Below are positions 37,801 through 49,762 of a stretch of 64,000 nucleotides of DNA, one piece after another (position 1 is the first letter of the stretch; the number at the start of each line of letters is the position of its first letter). The notes below the pieces were generated by a model, which saw nothing but the letters and a program-made list of their open reading frames with translations, was not told the DNA's origin and did not search any database. The position numbers and the translations under genes are program-made. The stretch is from NCBI RefSeq assembly GCF_026914265.1, contig NC_069124.1, forward strand, positions 86,824,915-86,888,914, given 5' to 3'. The stretch comes from Mya arenaria (lineage: Eukaryota; Mollusca; Bivalvia; Myida; Myidae).

Positions 37801-40800
37801 AGGCATTGACCCGGTGATGTGTGTCTCTCTCTTTCAGTGTCTGTAAGGCATTGACCCCGTGTTGGGTGTCTCCCGTCCAGTGTCTGTAAGGCATTGACCC
37901 GGTGATGAGTGATTCTCTTCCAGTGTCTGTAAGGTATTTGCTCGGTGATGTGTGACTCTCGTCCAGTGAATGAAAGGCATTGGCCCTGTGATGTGTGTCT
38001 GTCGTTCAGTGTCTGTAAAGCATTGGCCCTGTGATGTGTGTCTCTCGTCCAGCGTATGAAAGGCATTGGCCCTGGTGATGTGTGTCTCTCGTCCAGTGTA
38101 TGAAAGGCCTTGGCCCTGTGGTGTGTGACTCTCGTCCAGTGTATGAAAGGCATTGGCCCTGTGAAGTGTGTCTCTCGTCCAGTGTATGTAAGGCATTGGC
38201 CCTGTGATGTGTGACTCTCGTCCAGTGTATGAAAGGCATTGGCCCTGTGATGTGTGTCTCTCGTCCATTGTCTGTAGGTCTTGACCCGATGATGTGTGTC
38301 TCTCGTCCAGTGCCTGAAAGTCATAGACCCGGTGATGTGTGACTCTCGTCCAGTGTCTTTTCAGTGATGTGTGTCTCTGGTCCAGTGTCTGAAAGACATT
38401 GACCCTGTGATGTGTGACTCTCGTCCAGTGTCTGTAAGGCATTGACCCCGTGATGTGTGTCGCTCGTCCAGTGTCTGTAAGGCATTTACCCGATGATGCG
38501 TGTCTCTCGTTCAGTGTATGTAAGGCATTGACCCGGTGATGTGTGACTCTCGTCCAGTGTCTGTTCAGTGATGTGTGTCTCTCGTCCAATGTCTATAAGG
38601 CATTGACCCGGTGATGTGTGCCGCTTGTCCAGTGCCTGTAAGGCATTGACTCGGTGATGTGTGTCTCTCTCTTCCAGTGTCTGTAAGGCATTGACCCCGT
38701 GTTGGGTGTCTCCCGTCCAGTGTCTGTAAGGCCTTGACCCGGTGATGAGTCATTCTCTTCCAGTGTCTGTAAGGCATTGACCCGGTGATGTGTGACTCTC
38801 GTCCAGTGTCTGTTCAGTGATGTGTGTCTCTCGTCCAATGTCTATAAGGCATTGACCCGGTGATGTGTGTCGCTCGTCCAATGTCTGTAAGGCATTGACC
38901 CGGTGATGTGTGTCTCTCTCTTCCAGTGTCTGTAAGGCATTGACCCCGTGTTGGGTGTCTCCCGTCCAGTGTCTGTAAGGCATTGACCCGGTGATGAGTG
39001 ATTCTCTTCCAGTGTCTGTAAGGCATTGACCCGGTGATGTGTGACTCTCGTCCAGTGTCTGTAAGGCATTGGCCCTGTGATGTGTGTCTGTCGTCCAGTG
39101 TCTGTAAGGCATTGGCCCTGTGATGTGTGTCTCTCGTCCAGTGTCAGGAGGCCTTGACCCGATGATATGTGTCTCTCGTCCAGTGTCTGAAAGGCATTTA
39201 CCCGGTGATGTGTGACTCTCGTACAGTGTCTGTTCAGTGATGTGTGTCTCTCGTCCAGCGTCTGAATGACATTAACCCTGTGATGTGTGACTCTCGTCCA
39301 GTGTTTGTAAGGCATTGACCCTGTGATGTGTGACTTTCGTCCAGTGTATGTAAGGCATTGAACCGGTGATGTGTGTCTCCCGTCTAGTGTCTGAAAGGCA
39401 TTAACCCTGTGATGTGTGTCTCTCTTCCAGTGACTGTAAGGCATTGACCCGGTGATGCGCGTCTCTCGTCCAGTGTCTGTAAGGCATTGACCCGGTGATG
39501 TGTGTCTCTCTTCCAGCGTCTGTAAGGCATTGACACGGTGATGTGTGTCACTCGGCTAGTGTCTGAAAGGCATTGACCCGGTGAACCGGTGATGTGTGTC
39601 TCTCTTCCAGTGTCTGTAAGGCATTGACCCGGTGATGTGTGACCCTGGTCCAGTGTCTGTAAGGCATTTGCCCGGTGTTGCGTGTCTCTCTTCCAGTGTT
39701 TGTAATGCATTAACCTGGTGATGTGTGTATCTCGTCCAGTGTATGTAGGCCTTGACCCAGTGATGTGTGTCTCTCGTCCAGTTTCTGTAAGGCATTGGCT
39801 CTGTGGTGTGTGTCTCTCTTCCAGCGTCTGTAATGCATTGACCCGGTGATTCGTCTCTCTCGTCCAGTGTATGTAAGGCATTGACCCGGAGATGCGTGTC
39901 TCTCATCCAGTGTATATAAGGCATTGGCCCTGTGATGTGTGTCTCTCTTCCAGCGTCTGTAATGCATTGACCCGGTGATTCGTGTCTCTCTTCCAGTGTC
40001 TGTATGGCATTGAGCCGGTGATGCGTGTCTCTCTTCCAGTGTCTGTAAGGCATTGACCCGGTAATGCGTGTCTCTCTTCCAGTGTCTGTAAGGTATTGAT
40101 CCGGTGATGTGTGTCTCTCGTCCAGTGTCTGTAAGGCATTGACCCGGTGATGCGTGTCTCTCTTCCAGTGTTTGTAAGTCATTGATCCGGTGATGCGTGT
40201 CTCTCGTCCAGTGTCTATAAGGCATTGACCCGGTGATGTGTGCCGCTTGTCCAGTGCCTGTAAGGCATTGGCCCTGTGATGTGTGTCTGTCGTCCAGTGT
40301 CTGTAAGGCATTGACCCCGTGTTGGGTGTCTCCCGTCCAGTGTCTGTAAGGCATTGACCCGGTGATGAGTGATTCTCTTCCAGTGTCTGTAAGGCATTGA
40401 CCCGGTGATGTGTGACTCTCGTCCAGTGTCTGTAAGACATTGGCCCTGTGATGTGTGTCTGTCGTCCAGTGTCTGTAAGGCATTGGCCCTGTGATGTGTG
40501 TCTCTCGTCCAGTGTCTGGAGGCCTTGACCCGGTGATATGTGTCTCTCGTCCAGTGTCTGAAAGGCATTTACCCGGTGATGTGTGACTCTCGTCCAGTGT
40601 CTGTTCAGTGATGTGTGTCTCTCGTCCAGTGTCTGAATGACATTAACCCTGTGATGTGTGACTCTCGTCCAGTGTTTGTAAGGCATTGACCCTGTGATGT
40701 TTGACTTTCGTCCAGTGTATGTAAGGCATTGAACCGGTGATGTGTGTCTCCCGTCTAGTGTCTGAAAGGCATTAACCCTGTGATGTGTGTCTCTCTTCCA

Positions 40801-43800
40801 GTGACTGTAAGGCATTGACCCGGTGATGCGCGTCTCTCGTCCAGTGTCTGTAAGGCATTGACCCGGTGATGTGTGTCTCTCTTCCAGCGTCTGTAAGGCA
40901 TTGACACGGTGATGTGTGTCACTCGGCTAGTGTCTGAAAGGCATTGACCCGGTGAACCGGTGATGTGTGTCTCTCTTCCAGTGTCTGTAAGGCATTGACC
41001 CGGTGATGTGTGACTCTGGTCCAGTGTCTGTAAGGCATTTGCCCGGTGTTGCGTGTCTCTCTTCCAGTGTTTGTAATGCATTAACCTGGTGATGTGTGTA
41101 TCTCGTCCAGTGTATGTAGGCCTTGACCCAGTGATGTGTGTCTCTCGTCTAGTTTCTGTAAGGCATTGGCTCTGTGGTGTGTGTCTCTCTTCCAGCGTCT
41201 GTAATGCATTGACCCGGTGATTCGTCTCTCTCGTCCAGTGTCTGTAAGGCATTGACCCGGAGATGCGTGTCTCTCATCCAGTGTATATACGGCATTGGCC
41301 CTTTGATGTGTGTCTCTCTTCCAGCGTCTGTAATGCATTGACCCGGTGATTCGTGTCTCTCTTCCAGTGTCTGTATGGCATTGAGCCGGTGATGCGTGTC
41401 TCTCTTCCAGTGTCTGTAAGGCATTGACCCGGTAATGCGTGTCTCTCTTCCAGTGTCTGTAAGGTATTGATCCGGTGATGTGTGTCTCTCGTCCAGTGTC
41501 TGTAAGGCATTGACCCGGTGATGCGTGTCTCTCTTCCAGTGTTTGTAAGTCATTGACCCGGTGATGCGTGTCTCTCGTCCAGTGTCTGAAAGGAATTGAC
41601 CCGGTGATGTGTGTCTCTCGTCCTGTGTCTGTAAAGCATTGTCTCGGTGCCGTTAAGCAGATGTTTTGATTGACTACTGGGGTTTTGTCTTTAGGTCAAC
41701 TGTTTTATTAGATTGAAGGAACTAATTTCATGTGAGCAAAATATTTGGTATGTAGACCTTAATTGAAGAATCGACAATAAAATCGACTTACTCACTTAGA
41801 TCGTGACTAAAACAACTATTTCCTAATCAAATATCGCTGACGCCATTAACTTTACATTTACTCTGGTAAACATTAACCACAACACAAATTCTGAATTGGG
41901 CTTGCTATTTAGCGTATATCTATTGCACAAAGTATTGAAGCGTAATACGCAAATATCCCATGTCACATACATTTATGAAAGGGGTCAGTAAAAACGATCA
42001 ACGATCAATACAATTTGAAAGATAAACGTTCAAATAGTACAACACAATATAGTCGTAAAAGCAATTTCATTTCAAGGGTGAATTTATAAGATCAATATTT
42101 CATTCAAATCGTCGACATATACAACATTAAGCTTACTGGTAACCAAACTTCACACTCGCCTTTAAAGATGCGCTAGGCCAGAGCAAAAACCAGATATAAA
42201 ATCTATTTTAAAATGTAAAAAGCTCTTGAAAACTGTACCCACCGAACCTTGGCAACGAGTATGAACAAATAATGCACTAATGCCATGTATATTCAATATT
42301 TACATTTAAACAGTATTTAATGCACGTTGATAAATAATGACCATGAGTTTATTGTTAATGTTAAGCGCACCAAAACGCTTAAAATTGTAAAATACGCAAA
42401 TGAAGTCCTAAATCATGGCAATGCGCTGGCAATTCGGGTTTGAGATGTTCTCTGTTATTTTATCTGTTACACACGATACAAGGAGCACCAAACACAATAG
42501 TTTCTGTCCGTAAGGCAATGCGAACATTGAAATGCTTGCTTCAACTGGAACGAAACCAATTTAATGTTACGAGATTCCTACACGTATTTGTATGTAATAT
42601 AAAAGCCAACAAACACATAAGGAAATATATCATTAAAATCATACTGATTAAACAAATGAATGCTCGCTGCCAAATAAAACCCTCGAGTGACGAACCACGC
42701 ATTCAACCTTCTTATATAGCACAGCACGAAAGCCACGTGTATTCCCAATATCCGTCCGCTTAACGTCTCACCGCTGAAACAGACGACAATTAGTCAATTT
42801 TGAAATGAAAATAATTTTATATATACGTTCTCGAACGACCGCTTGTTCGAACGACCGCAGTTTTACTGTTACTATATTTCACCTTGATTTCGCAAGAAAT
42901 ATATTGAATGTTCGCATCGTTTAAACATTTACATGTACACTGCACTTATCAACTTTTATTTAAAAATGAGGCACTAACGCTTAATACAATTGCTGAAGTG
43001 ATATTGATACTGCATGTTTAGCATAAATATTCTCAATTTAATCATGGTTTTTGCTTTCCAGTCGATTTCTTCAACAGCAACCTGCAGCTAGACACAATAG
43101 CCTCCCGCATGGATCTTGGTGGTGGGTCTTCACATGGATCGGGCCGGAGATCACCTCCTAGAAGTATCGGTGGGGTGCGCAGAGTAGCTTCCGGTATCCA
43201 GGAGGACCCGTCCTTTATACAGCGAATTCTTGGCAGCACGGTAGCTGGCAGGGAACTGAGAATGGGGGAGATGGGTAAGTATTCTCACTAATTCTCCCAG
43301 TAAATTATTTGCCTTTTAATGAAAAGGTGATGAAATTGATATTGCACAAGTCTCTCAATAATATTTGAGGTATATTTCATTGCAGAGTAGCTGCCTGAGC
43401 ACGTTGATTGTTCTTGGTTGAAATAACGTTGATTTTAAATTGTTGTATTAGCAAAACGAAGTATTATATCGGTAATGTGTAAAGTTTTATTGAAATTCAG
43501 GCTTTATTTACTTTGTTGTCATAATATTAAATGACATATAACAACCCGGAAACACGATCAATTTATTACATGATCGTCTGGCGTCTGATCATCTTCGCCG
43601 TTTGAATTTAACGGCTGCTGCTATACCAAAACATGCTTTTTTTCCCTGTGTATGTGATGTTTTGGCTAACTATAAAGATAATTTGAAAACTACCACACCT
43701 AAATGCCATCCAAATAAGATTATCACAGATTGCCACTAAATATATTTCTTGATTTTATATGTGATATTTGTTTTGTACTTGAATGTACATGAGCCGTACA

Positions 43801-44467
43801 TTGTATTATGTGTGTATCCAGACCTACCGCGGCACGGTGGTGCCGGTATCGGGGAGCGGCACGCCGACGGGTTGCTCGATGGCTGGGACGGTAACCCACA
43901 GACGCTTATGAACCAGTTCAATCGCGGTCCATCCGGTCCACCCACGTGGTCTGACCCATTCAATGGCCGCCGCATCCCGCAGGTTCCCGTGGGATTCAAC
44001 GGCAACTTTGCCTCCATCAGAGGCTTTGGCCGGGTCCCGCCCGTCAGACCGCGCCGCCGTTGGTGTAAGTATAGAGTAGATGCTAGAGGCATGTTCGATT
44101 TAATATAATCTATCATAGATGGACACTTCAATGCATAATCATTAAATCAACATTAAAATAACATGACTTTTTTCCGGTTTATTGAATAAATGACGAAGGA
44201 ATAAAACATTATTCAATTCGAAACAGTGAAATCCTGACATCTTTAACCACAAAACTTTACAGGGAGATTACAATGAACTCGATTTCCTTGTTTTAATAGC
44301 GACTAAAACAGTGCACTTATATGTCAATTCACATAATTTAAGATAGGAAAAGCCAAAGTATAGTATATATAGCCAATTGTCATGATATTAGCCTTGGTTG
44401 TAATGCATGTCATGATATATTTGCGAATGCAGTGCATACAGATGCAGTCTTTGTTTTCTTTCTAGGA
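31879..44467 (+). CDS. gene C: secreted Gln/Gly-rich protein, 286 aa, five exons
   Basis: Exons: 31879-31945, 32113-32448, 43062-43274, 43822-44064, 44466-44467. All introns are phase 1, with donors gtatga, gtattt, gtaagt, gtaagt. An acceptor 'ttcacag' four bases before the ATG implies a 5' UTR intron. Exon 1 encodes signal peptide MDVRVILLTLTAVINTVLG. Exon 2 has repeats of the GQADAQFRG type. Exon 3 has an Arg/Ser/Gly-rich part, then FIQRILGSTVAGRELRMGEM. Exon 4 has LPRHGGAGIGERHADG, then Gly/Pro/Asn/Arg-rich sequence ending RPRRRW. The stop TGA is split by the last intron (T at 44064, GA at 44466). The exon 3-4 motif recurs in gene D, so C and D are related. Intron 2 holds an 8.7-kb minisatellite. 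A structural or matrix role is inferred. A phase-2 use of the last donor would add NNTKLR. Confidence 0.75.
33440..34092. repeat. 652-bp higher-order duplication within the minisatellite
   Basis: A pattern of unit variants (including the 'tataccatgtgatgtgtgtc' unit) ending at about 33,440 is repeated ending at about 34,092, an offset of 652 bp, and again 2,210 bp further on at 36,302. Confidence 0.75.
33560..37975. repeat. 2,210-bp higher-order duplication within the minisatellite
   Basis: The sequence around 33,550-35,750 is repeated essentially unchanged at about 35,760-37,960. Unit-variant landmarks at 33,872, 34,584, 34,645, 34,979 and 35,324 reappear at 36,082, 36,794, 36,855, 37,189 and 37,534, all exactly 2,210 bp away. 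Confidence 0.85.
38842..41550. repeat. 1,371-bp higher-order duplication within the minisatellite
   Basis: Landmarks at 39,384 and 39,444 recur at 40,755 and 40,815, an offset of 1,371 bp, with a few substitutions. This is somewhat more diverged than the 2,210-bp pair, so probably older. Confidence 0.8.
41650..43061 (+). other. remainder of gene C intron 2
   Basis: AT-rich sequence between the minisatellite and exon 3. The open frame at 42,440-42,763 (107 codons) is Lys/Ile-rich with no domain, and I leave it as chance. It ends in a good acceptor, 'ttgctttccag'. Confidence 0.5.
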
Positions 44468-44531
44468 ACAACACGAAGCTACGATAACCACATTCGTCAA
44501 GCACGTTCCCGTGTATAATTACGTTTTGTGC

Positions 44532-44537
44532 AATAAA
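44532..44537 (+). terminator. polyadenylation signal of gene C
   Basis: AATAAA lies 65 bp downstream of the split stop codon. The last exon is thus a short, almost purely 3' UTR exon. Confidence 0.65.
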
Positions 44538-44539
44538 TA

Positions 44540-45597
44540 CACATAAATATATTTATTGACTGTTTAAACCGTGACTTACCTAAATTGTTATGCATTACAT
44601 AAATAAAACATGATCTACTCTTTTAGTATGCGACTTCACTGTTTTGCTGTACTTGTGTGCGTGTGTGCGTACGTACGTATTTAGCTGCAAGGAGCTCTCG
44701 TTTATTTCAAGTTTCAAACCACTTGGTTCATCTGTTTGAATGTTTGGAAGAATTTCTTAAGCAAATAATTTACATTACATTCCCTATTAAAATAAAAACT
44801 TCTTAAGAAGACCAATGTGTATCCGTTCCATGAAATGAATTTCTAAAATATTAAGCAGTTTTATAAATATTGTAAAAACAAACATTTTCAAATTGAAGGC
44901 TGTTTTACGATATTTTTCTCCCTTACTCAACACATCTTTGATTTAATTAAATATTAATAAGCCTGTCTCACTGCGGCTTAGTTCGTAATGCACCAGAAAT
45001 TATGTACACATACATAGCTGGAAAACATTCAAATGGACTTACCTGTTAGAACTTAACAAAAAAGAGTTTATTAATCCAAAATATAAATTATAACATAGTT
45101 ATTTAGTTTAAACCTATTTATTATACAACCACTGTGAAACAAGTTAGTACCAAAAATTATACTAATAAATCTCGGTGGCACGATATTACGCGACAGTGTG
45201 GTCTTGTGGTGTGGGGGGAACCGGAGTACACGTAGAAAAACCACTCCCCTGGGCTGGTGACGACAAATCCCCGGGTCGCATGTTTTCCATGCAACTGATA
45301 TAAATTATTTCACTGTATTTCATTAAAAGTATATTTAAACAAGAACGACAACTGTCACAAATTTCGTCCGTCCTTATTTAGTTTATAAGTGGTTTTATGT
45401 TAAGCCAAATTTAGAGAGTGGAAAATGTAAACACAATTTTGACAAATCATAACTGGAGTGACTGAGGCGAATGGCTGGTTATCGAACCTGACCATTATAT
45501 TCTGCCCAGACACATCCTGAGCAAATATGGTGATACATGGAAAAAAAGGCATTAAAAGTTATTTGTCGGACAAGACCTATTTAAGGTAATTAAAGGG
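44540..45597. repeat. intergenic stretch ending in reverse-oriented dispersed-repeat modules
   Basis: From about 45,345 to 45,600 the about 165-bp module family of 860-2,700 appears in reverse complement (for example 'acaagaacgacaactgtcac', 'aagccaaatttagagagtgg', 'gtaattaaagggcg'). 44,540-45,340 shows no gene. Confidence 0.6.
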
Positions 45598-48500
45598 CGG
45601 TAACCCTCGAGTGACTTCAGTGATATTCCTGGTTATCGAGCGAATAAGAATGGAACTGATTAGTATTTAAGTACGACAAACGGGTATTAATTTATTTCAT
45701 TACATATTGTAATTTTCATACATGTATAGCGTCTGTGAAATACCACTGCCTCTCAGTACCAGCTTTTACTAAAGCTCGGGCTGCTTGATTGGCTGACAAG
45801 GTTCACTCGAACATACACCTAAATCGATCTCATGCCGACATATAAGCCATGTTAATGATATGACAGAAACAATAACACAACGTTGCGAAAGACGTGGCAC
45901 CATACTTTGCATTAAATGACTTAGACGTATAACCACGGCATCTAAACGCCAGCTCCCCCACTTTACGGTGGTGCAAAGAAAAAGAGCTGTCGACACTTCC
46001 GTGGTGGAGCTGTGCCCTATGTTTACATGAACAAACGTGAGTATGATTTATATTTTATTTGATAATTTCAATCAACGGACATATTTCGAAAATCGGAGAA
46101 TGTGGTACCGTGTAAGAACACTTCTACTGTAGGCGGGTTACTATTTCGTTTCAATATTGTGCAAACTGTGATGCCAGGAGCATTTCTCCCGAATCGGACT
46201 TGTGCATATTTTGAGATCTGATTGCATAGCAAGTACATTTCGGTGCTTACACACCCCGTAAGAACATTCTCACGCATGCAAACATAACTGTTATGTATAG
46301 TACCTATGCCGGAACACAACAAAACTGATAAGCACTTCTTAAAAAGGAAAAATGCACATATTTATAAAAGTGGTGCCGCTGTTGCCCTAGTGGTGGCGCT
46401 ATCGAGTATGTTTTGCGCTTGAAGTAATATAAAAGGTTAACGCTTTTGGAATGAATACAACAGTTGCTATGTTTATCATTCATTGAACATTATGCTGGTT
46501 ATGCATACTACTTGCGGAAACAAAACTCAAAACGCGAACTACCTTAACCTTACTGAAAACTATTTCGAAAACAAATGGCTAGGTGCTGTTAATTTTGGGG
46601 ATTGCATCGTTCTGCCCTAGCACAGACAGCAAACCGAGTAAACATCAATTTTCATGTTTAACTTTATTTGTGTTTAGTACGTATTTAATAAAAACTGAAA
46701 AAACACAAATACCAAAATATACAACGTGAGTTACATTTTGAGCAAATTATTAAAATAAACATACTTTCATCATATGTAGTTCAAAAACTGAATTACCAAA
46801 TAGATAAAACATTGACTAATTCTAGTTAACATCAACTTAGTTCAGTACGCATGGTATATGGCACTAAAATACTCAAATTATTGGTGTGAACAATTTAGTT
46901 TCAGTCTTATCAGATTTTACTTAGAATACAGAAGAATTATTAATAAAACACACATTCGTATGATAGCTGGGGGAGCAACACGTGCATATTCTTAGCGGCA
47001 CTGACCAAGCGAAAGTTGTCTTTTTGCAAGTTCTTGCACTGAAGTGGATCATAAGCCAAGTATTAACAAAACTTTCATTTTCTTCAGTTTAACCAAATAG
47101 TTAGGGATCGTTGGGAAGTTCCATTCTGTTGCTTGCAAAAATCAATCAAATACGGCATTCGTACGTTACGCACATTACTGACGTCGTATTCTCCATTTCG
47201 TGGTTCGATTTACAATTATGATCGAATCTATGTCAAATAAAATGTGTTATTTCATGCATATGGATGAACGAGAAGTTATTATTGATGAATGCGCACTTGA
47301 TAGTTTCACTCTGCATGGCTGAAGAGAAATGATACAATTTGATCATTTACAGAAGAAATACATAGTTATTTTTTATTTTATTTATTTTTTACTGACGTTG
47401 TGTGTGCGGCAACGAATCTAGTGCTTGCTGATTGATATAAAACATTTTTATATCTTCCTTAGCTTACTACTGAAACTTTTCCCAATTTGGGACCTGGTAA
47501 ATTTGGCACAGCTTTCACTACGACTATTGCTATTACTAAAATTTAATAAGTATGTAACTAAGATATTCAGTTAATAATTTACCAGCAAATCTTAACAAGG
47601 TAGCGGATCAAATAATATTTCACATCATGCAAAAAACGTTTTTATGAATTGATATAATATATATCATTTTATTTGTTGGCAATATCACCTACGCACTGGT
47701 CCCTGTATACCTTCGGAAATCCGTGCCAACGATTTATTTGACGGAATACTTCGTCGTCTTTCGTCAATATTTTTGCATCCTTGTACATTAGTAGGTTTGT
47801 GTCACATTATGGTAGAAAAAACTATAAACTAATGCTTTTATTTACAACCGTTGTATGGGGAAACATGCATGTGTAGTCTCTACGCAACTTAACAAAAATC
47901 AGTATACCCTGCACGGTTTGTATAAGTTTCCGTACGTATCCTACACTATATATTCATTCGAGTTTGAACGTTTATCGTTAGGAAGCCTGGTAGCCCCGTT
48001 TTAAACTGGTATCAGTTGGCAACTCAGACCATAAAAGTAAAACTATGAATAATTTAATAACCAACCAAGTAATGCTGAAATACAATGGCAACCACTGGGA
48101 CAAACTCAGCAGACAAAACATTAATTAAGACCTCGTTCAGAGGCATAATGTTTGATGATATTGTAAACACTACATGGACAAGCCCATTAGTCAAACAGCA
48201 AATAATAAGCCATGTTTAGCTGCACAGTGTAAGAGCACAATACACATCGAAGGGGAGAAACATACGTCCTAACACCACTAACAGAAGACACTCGAATTGA
48301 AATATCTTTGATTTTTTCATCCATTAATGATTGGGTTACAACTTTGGAACGGTCAGTAAAACCCGAGTTCGCTTGAAGGCGAGTGCAATAATTAAAAAAA
48401 AACCTGCTTAAGAGAAACGCAAGACAATAACCACATATAACATGCATTAAAACATACTTATTATTACAAATCTACTATCTTGTATATCACAGAAAAACCC

Positions 48501-49019
48501 TGGATTAACACTATAAATATTTAAGTCTTGAACAGCTCTTATTACGTACGAGGTTCTTATCAAATCTGCCAACTTGCATGGAAATACATAGCAACGTGGT
48601 TTATAGTGTTTTGCTTACGTTACTCAAATGAACAGGGTCGTCTGACGATAATTTGAACATGTAGAAAGAACCTTACGAACATTTTATTGTAAACAATGAA
48701 ATGCGTTTTACACCGTTTTGCAACTGAATAGAAACATATATTATACATTGTAAGAAATTTTCAAAGCTTACTTCAGTGATAACAATGCGCTTATCTAAGA
48801 CATATAAGGATACAAAGATAGCGAACGATAATATGTTTTTATTTCATTGCAGCTTTTAAAGGGACTATAACCTTTTGCTCCTTGTACCCAAGAAAATAAC
48901 TGCTCCATTTTGCTTGTCAATGAAATCTTAACTTGAATTAAGAAAGACGAAGTACAAAATCAAAGTGATGCAAAACCGCATCACACAGGTTCAATATCGT
49001 CATCATTTTTTTATATGCG

Positions 49020-49395
49020 TTTGAACGAAATGTTAACCTAAACACCGTTTGACAAGGTGCCTGTCATTTAAAATGTCAGCTGCGTCATTTGGTTTGTAAC
49101 GTAGACATTGGTTAGCTTTGAGTACAACTGCGTCAGACAACGCAAAACAAACGTTACATCGAACGTACAGATATCAATCACTATACGGGGAAATAACGCT
49201 ACGCCTCTTGACTTTTAGCTTTACTAACAAATCTTTCATGTATAGTCAGACAATTAGCATAATATTAATTTTGACATTAGTAATGTCGTGGATAAATGCG
49301 GTTATGTTTTTATTACGAACCAACTGAGGCGTATCAATGCATATAAATACGAAAACATACCAGACTCTTCAGAAGAAACATCAGGGCGGAGAAGG
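49020..49395 (+). promoter_or_regulatory. promoter region and 5' UTR exon of gene D
   Basis: TATAAATA lies at 49342-49349. A short presumed 5' UTR exon ends at 49395 (donor 'gtaacg'), and the acceptor 'gttttcag' ends at 49736, before the ATG-containing exon. About 300 bp upstream is well conserved in the D' copy (62,160-62,573), including 'gtcagacaacgcaaaacaaa', 'cagatatcaatcac' and 'gacaattagcataat'. Confidence 0.6.
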
Positions 49396-49762
49396 GTAAC
49401 GATTGAAAACTTAAAACACTGAAACGTAGCAAAAAAATCAAAGTTAGATTTCACTTAAAACTATAAACTAACTGAAACGGAAATACAAATTCATCATACG
49501 AATAAGAACGAAGGTATGTGTTTCTTATTTGCACACAGCGTGCTTAAGCTATACTTTATATGTTCTTTTATTCTTGCCTTTTTTGGCCATTCCGCAAACA
49601 AATGTGTTCATCATTTTTTTCCAACCAACATCGGTTAGTGCTAGATTATATAATGAATTTGTATAACACATTTTCGCCATAATATTACTAAGTACTCTAC
49701 ATGCAAAAAGATAACATTGTATTATTTTGTTTTCAGAAACTCTTCAGAGGTAGTTAGCAAAC

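Larger units (their letters stand above)
32975..41650. repeat. 8.7-kb minisatellite of 43-bp units inside intron 2 of gene C
   Basis: The consensus unit on the plus strand is 'tctctcgtccagtgtctgta' followed by 'aggcattgacccggtgatgt' and 'gtg', 43 bp. By length there are about 200 copies. Variants include 'cttccag' for 'cgtccag', 'ggccctg' for 'gacccgg' and occasional truncated units. The array sits wholly within intron 2 (32449-43061). Because 43 is not divisible by three and the minus strand of the unit lacks stops, spurious minus-strand frames of up to about 420 codons appear; I do not call them genes. Confidence 0.95.

Noticed and set aside
32970-41553. Long minus-strand open frames (up to about 420 codons) with His/Thr/Arg repeats
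   Set aside because: They track the 43-bp minisatellite in all three frames equally, have no signal peptide, splice context or domain, and lie in an intron of a gene on the other strand.
32975-41650. CRISPR-like array
   Set aside because: Direct units of 43 bp with no unique spacers, in an intron of a eukaryotic gene. It is a minisatellite.
42440-42763. 107-codon open frame in intron 2 of gene C
   Set aside because: No domain, AT-driven composition, and within an intron on the same strand with no splice support.
43749-44108. 119-codon single-exon gene around gene C exon 4
   Set aside because: Its ends run into intron sequence past a clear acceptor (43821) and donor (44065). Only the middle is coding.
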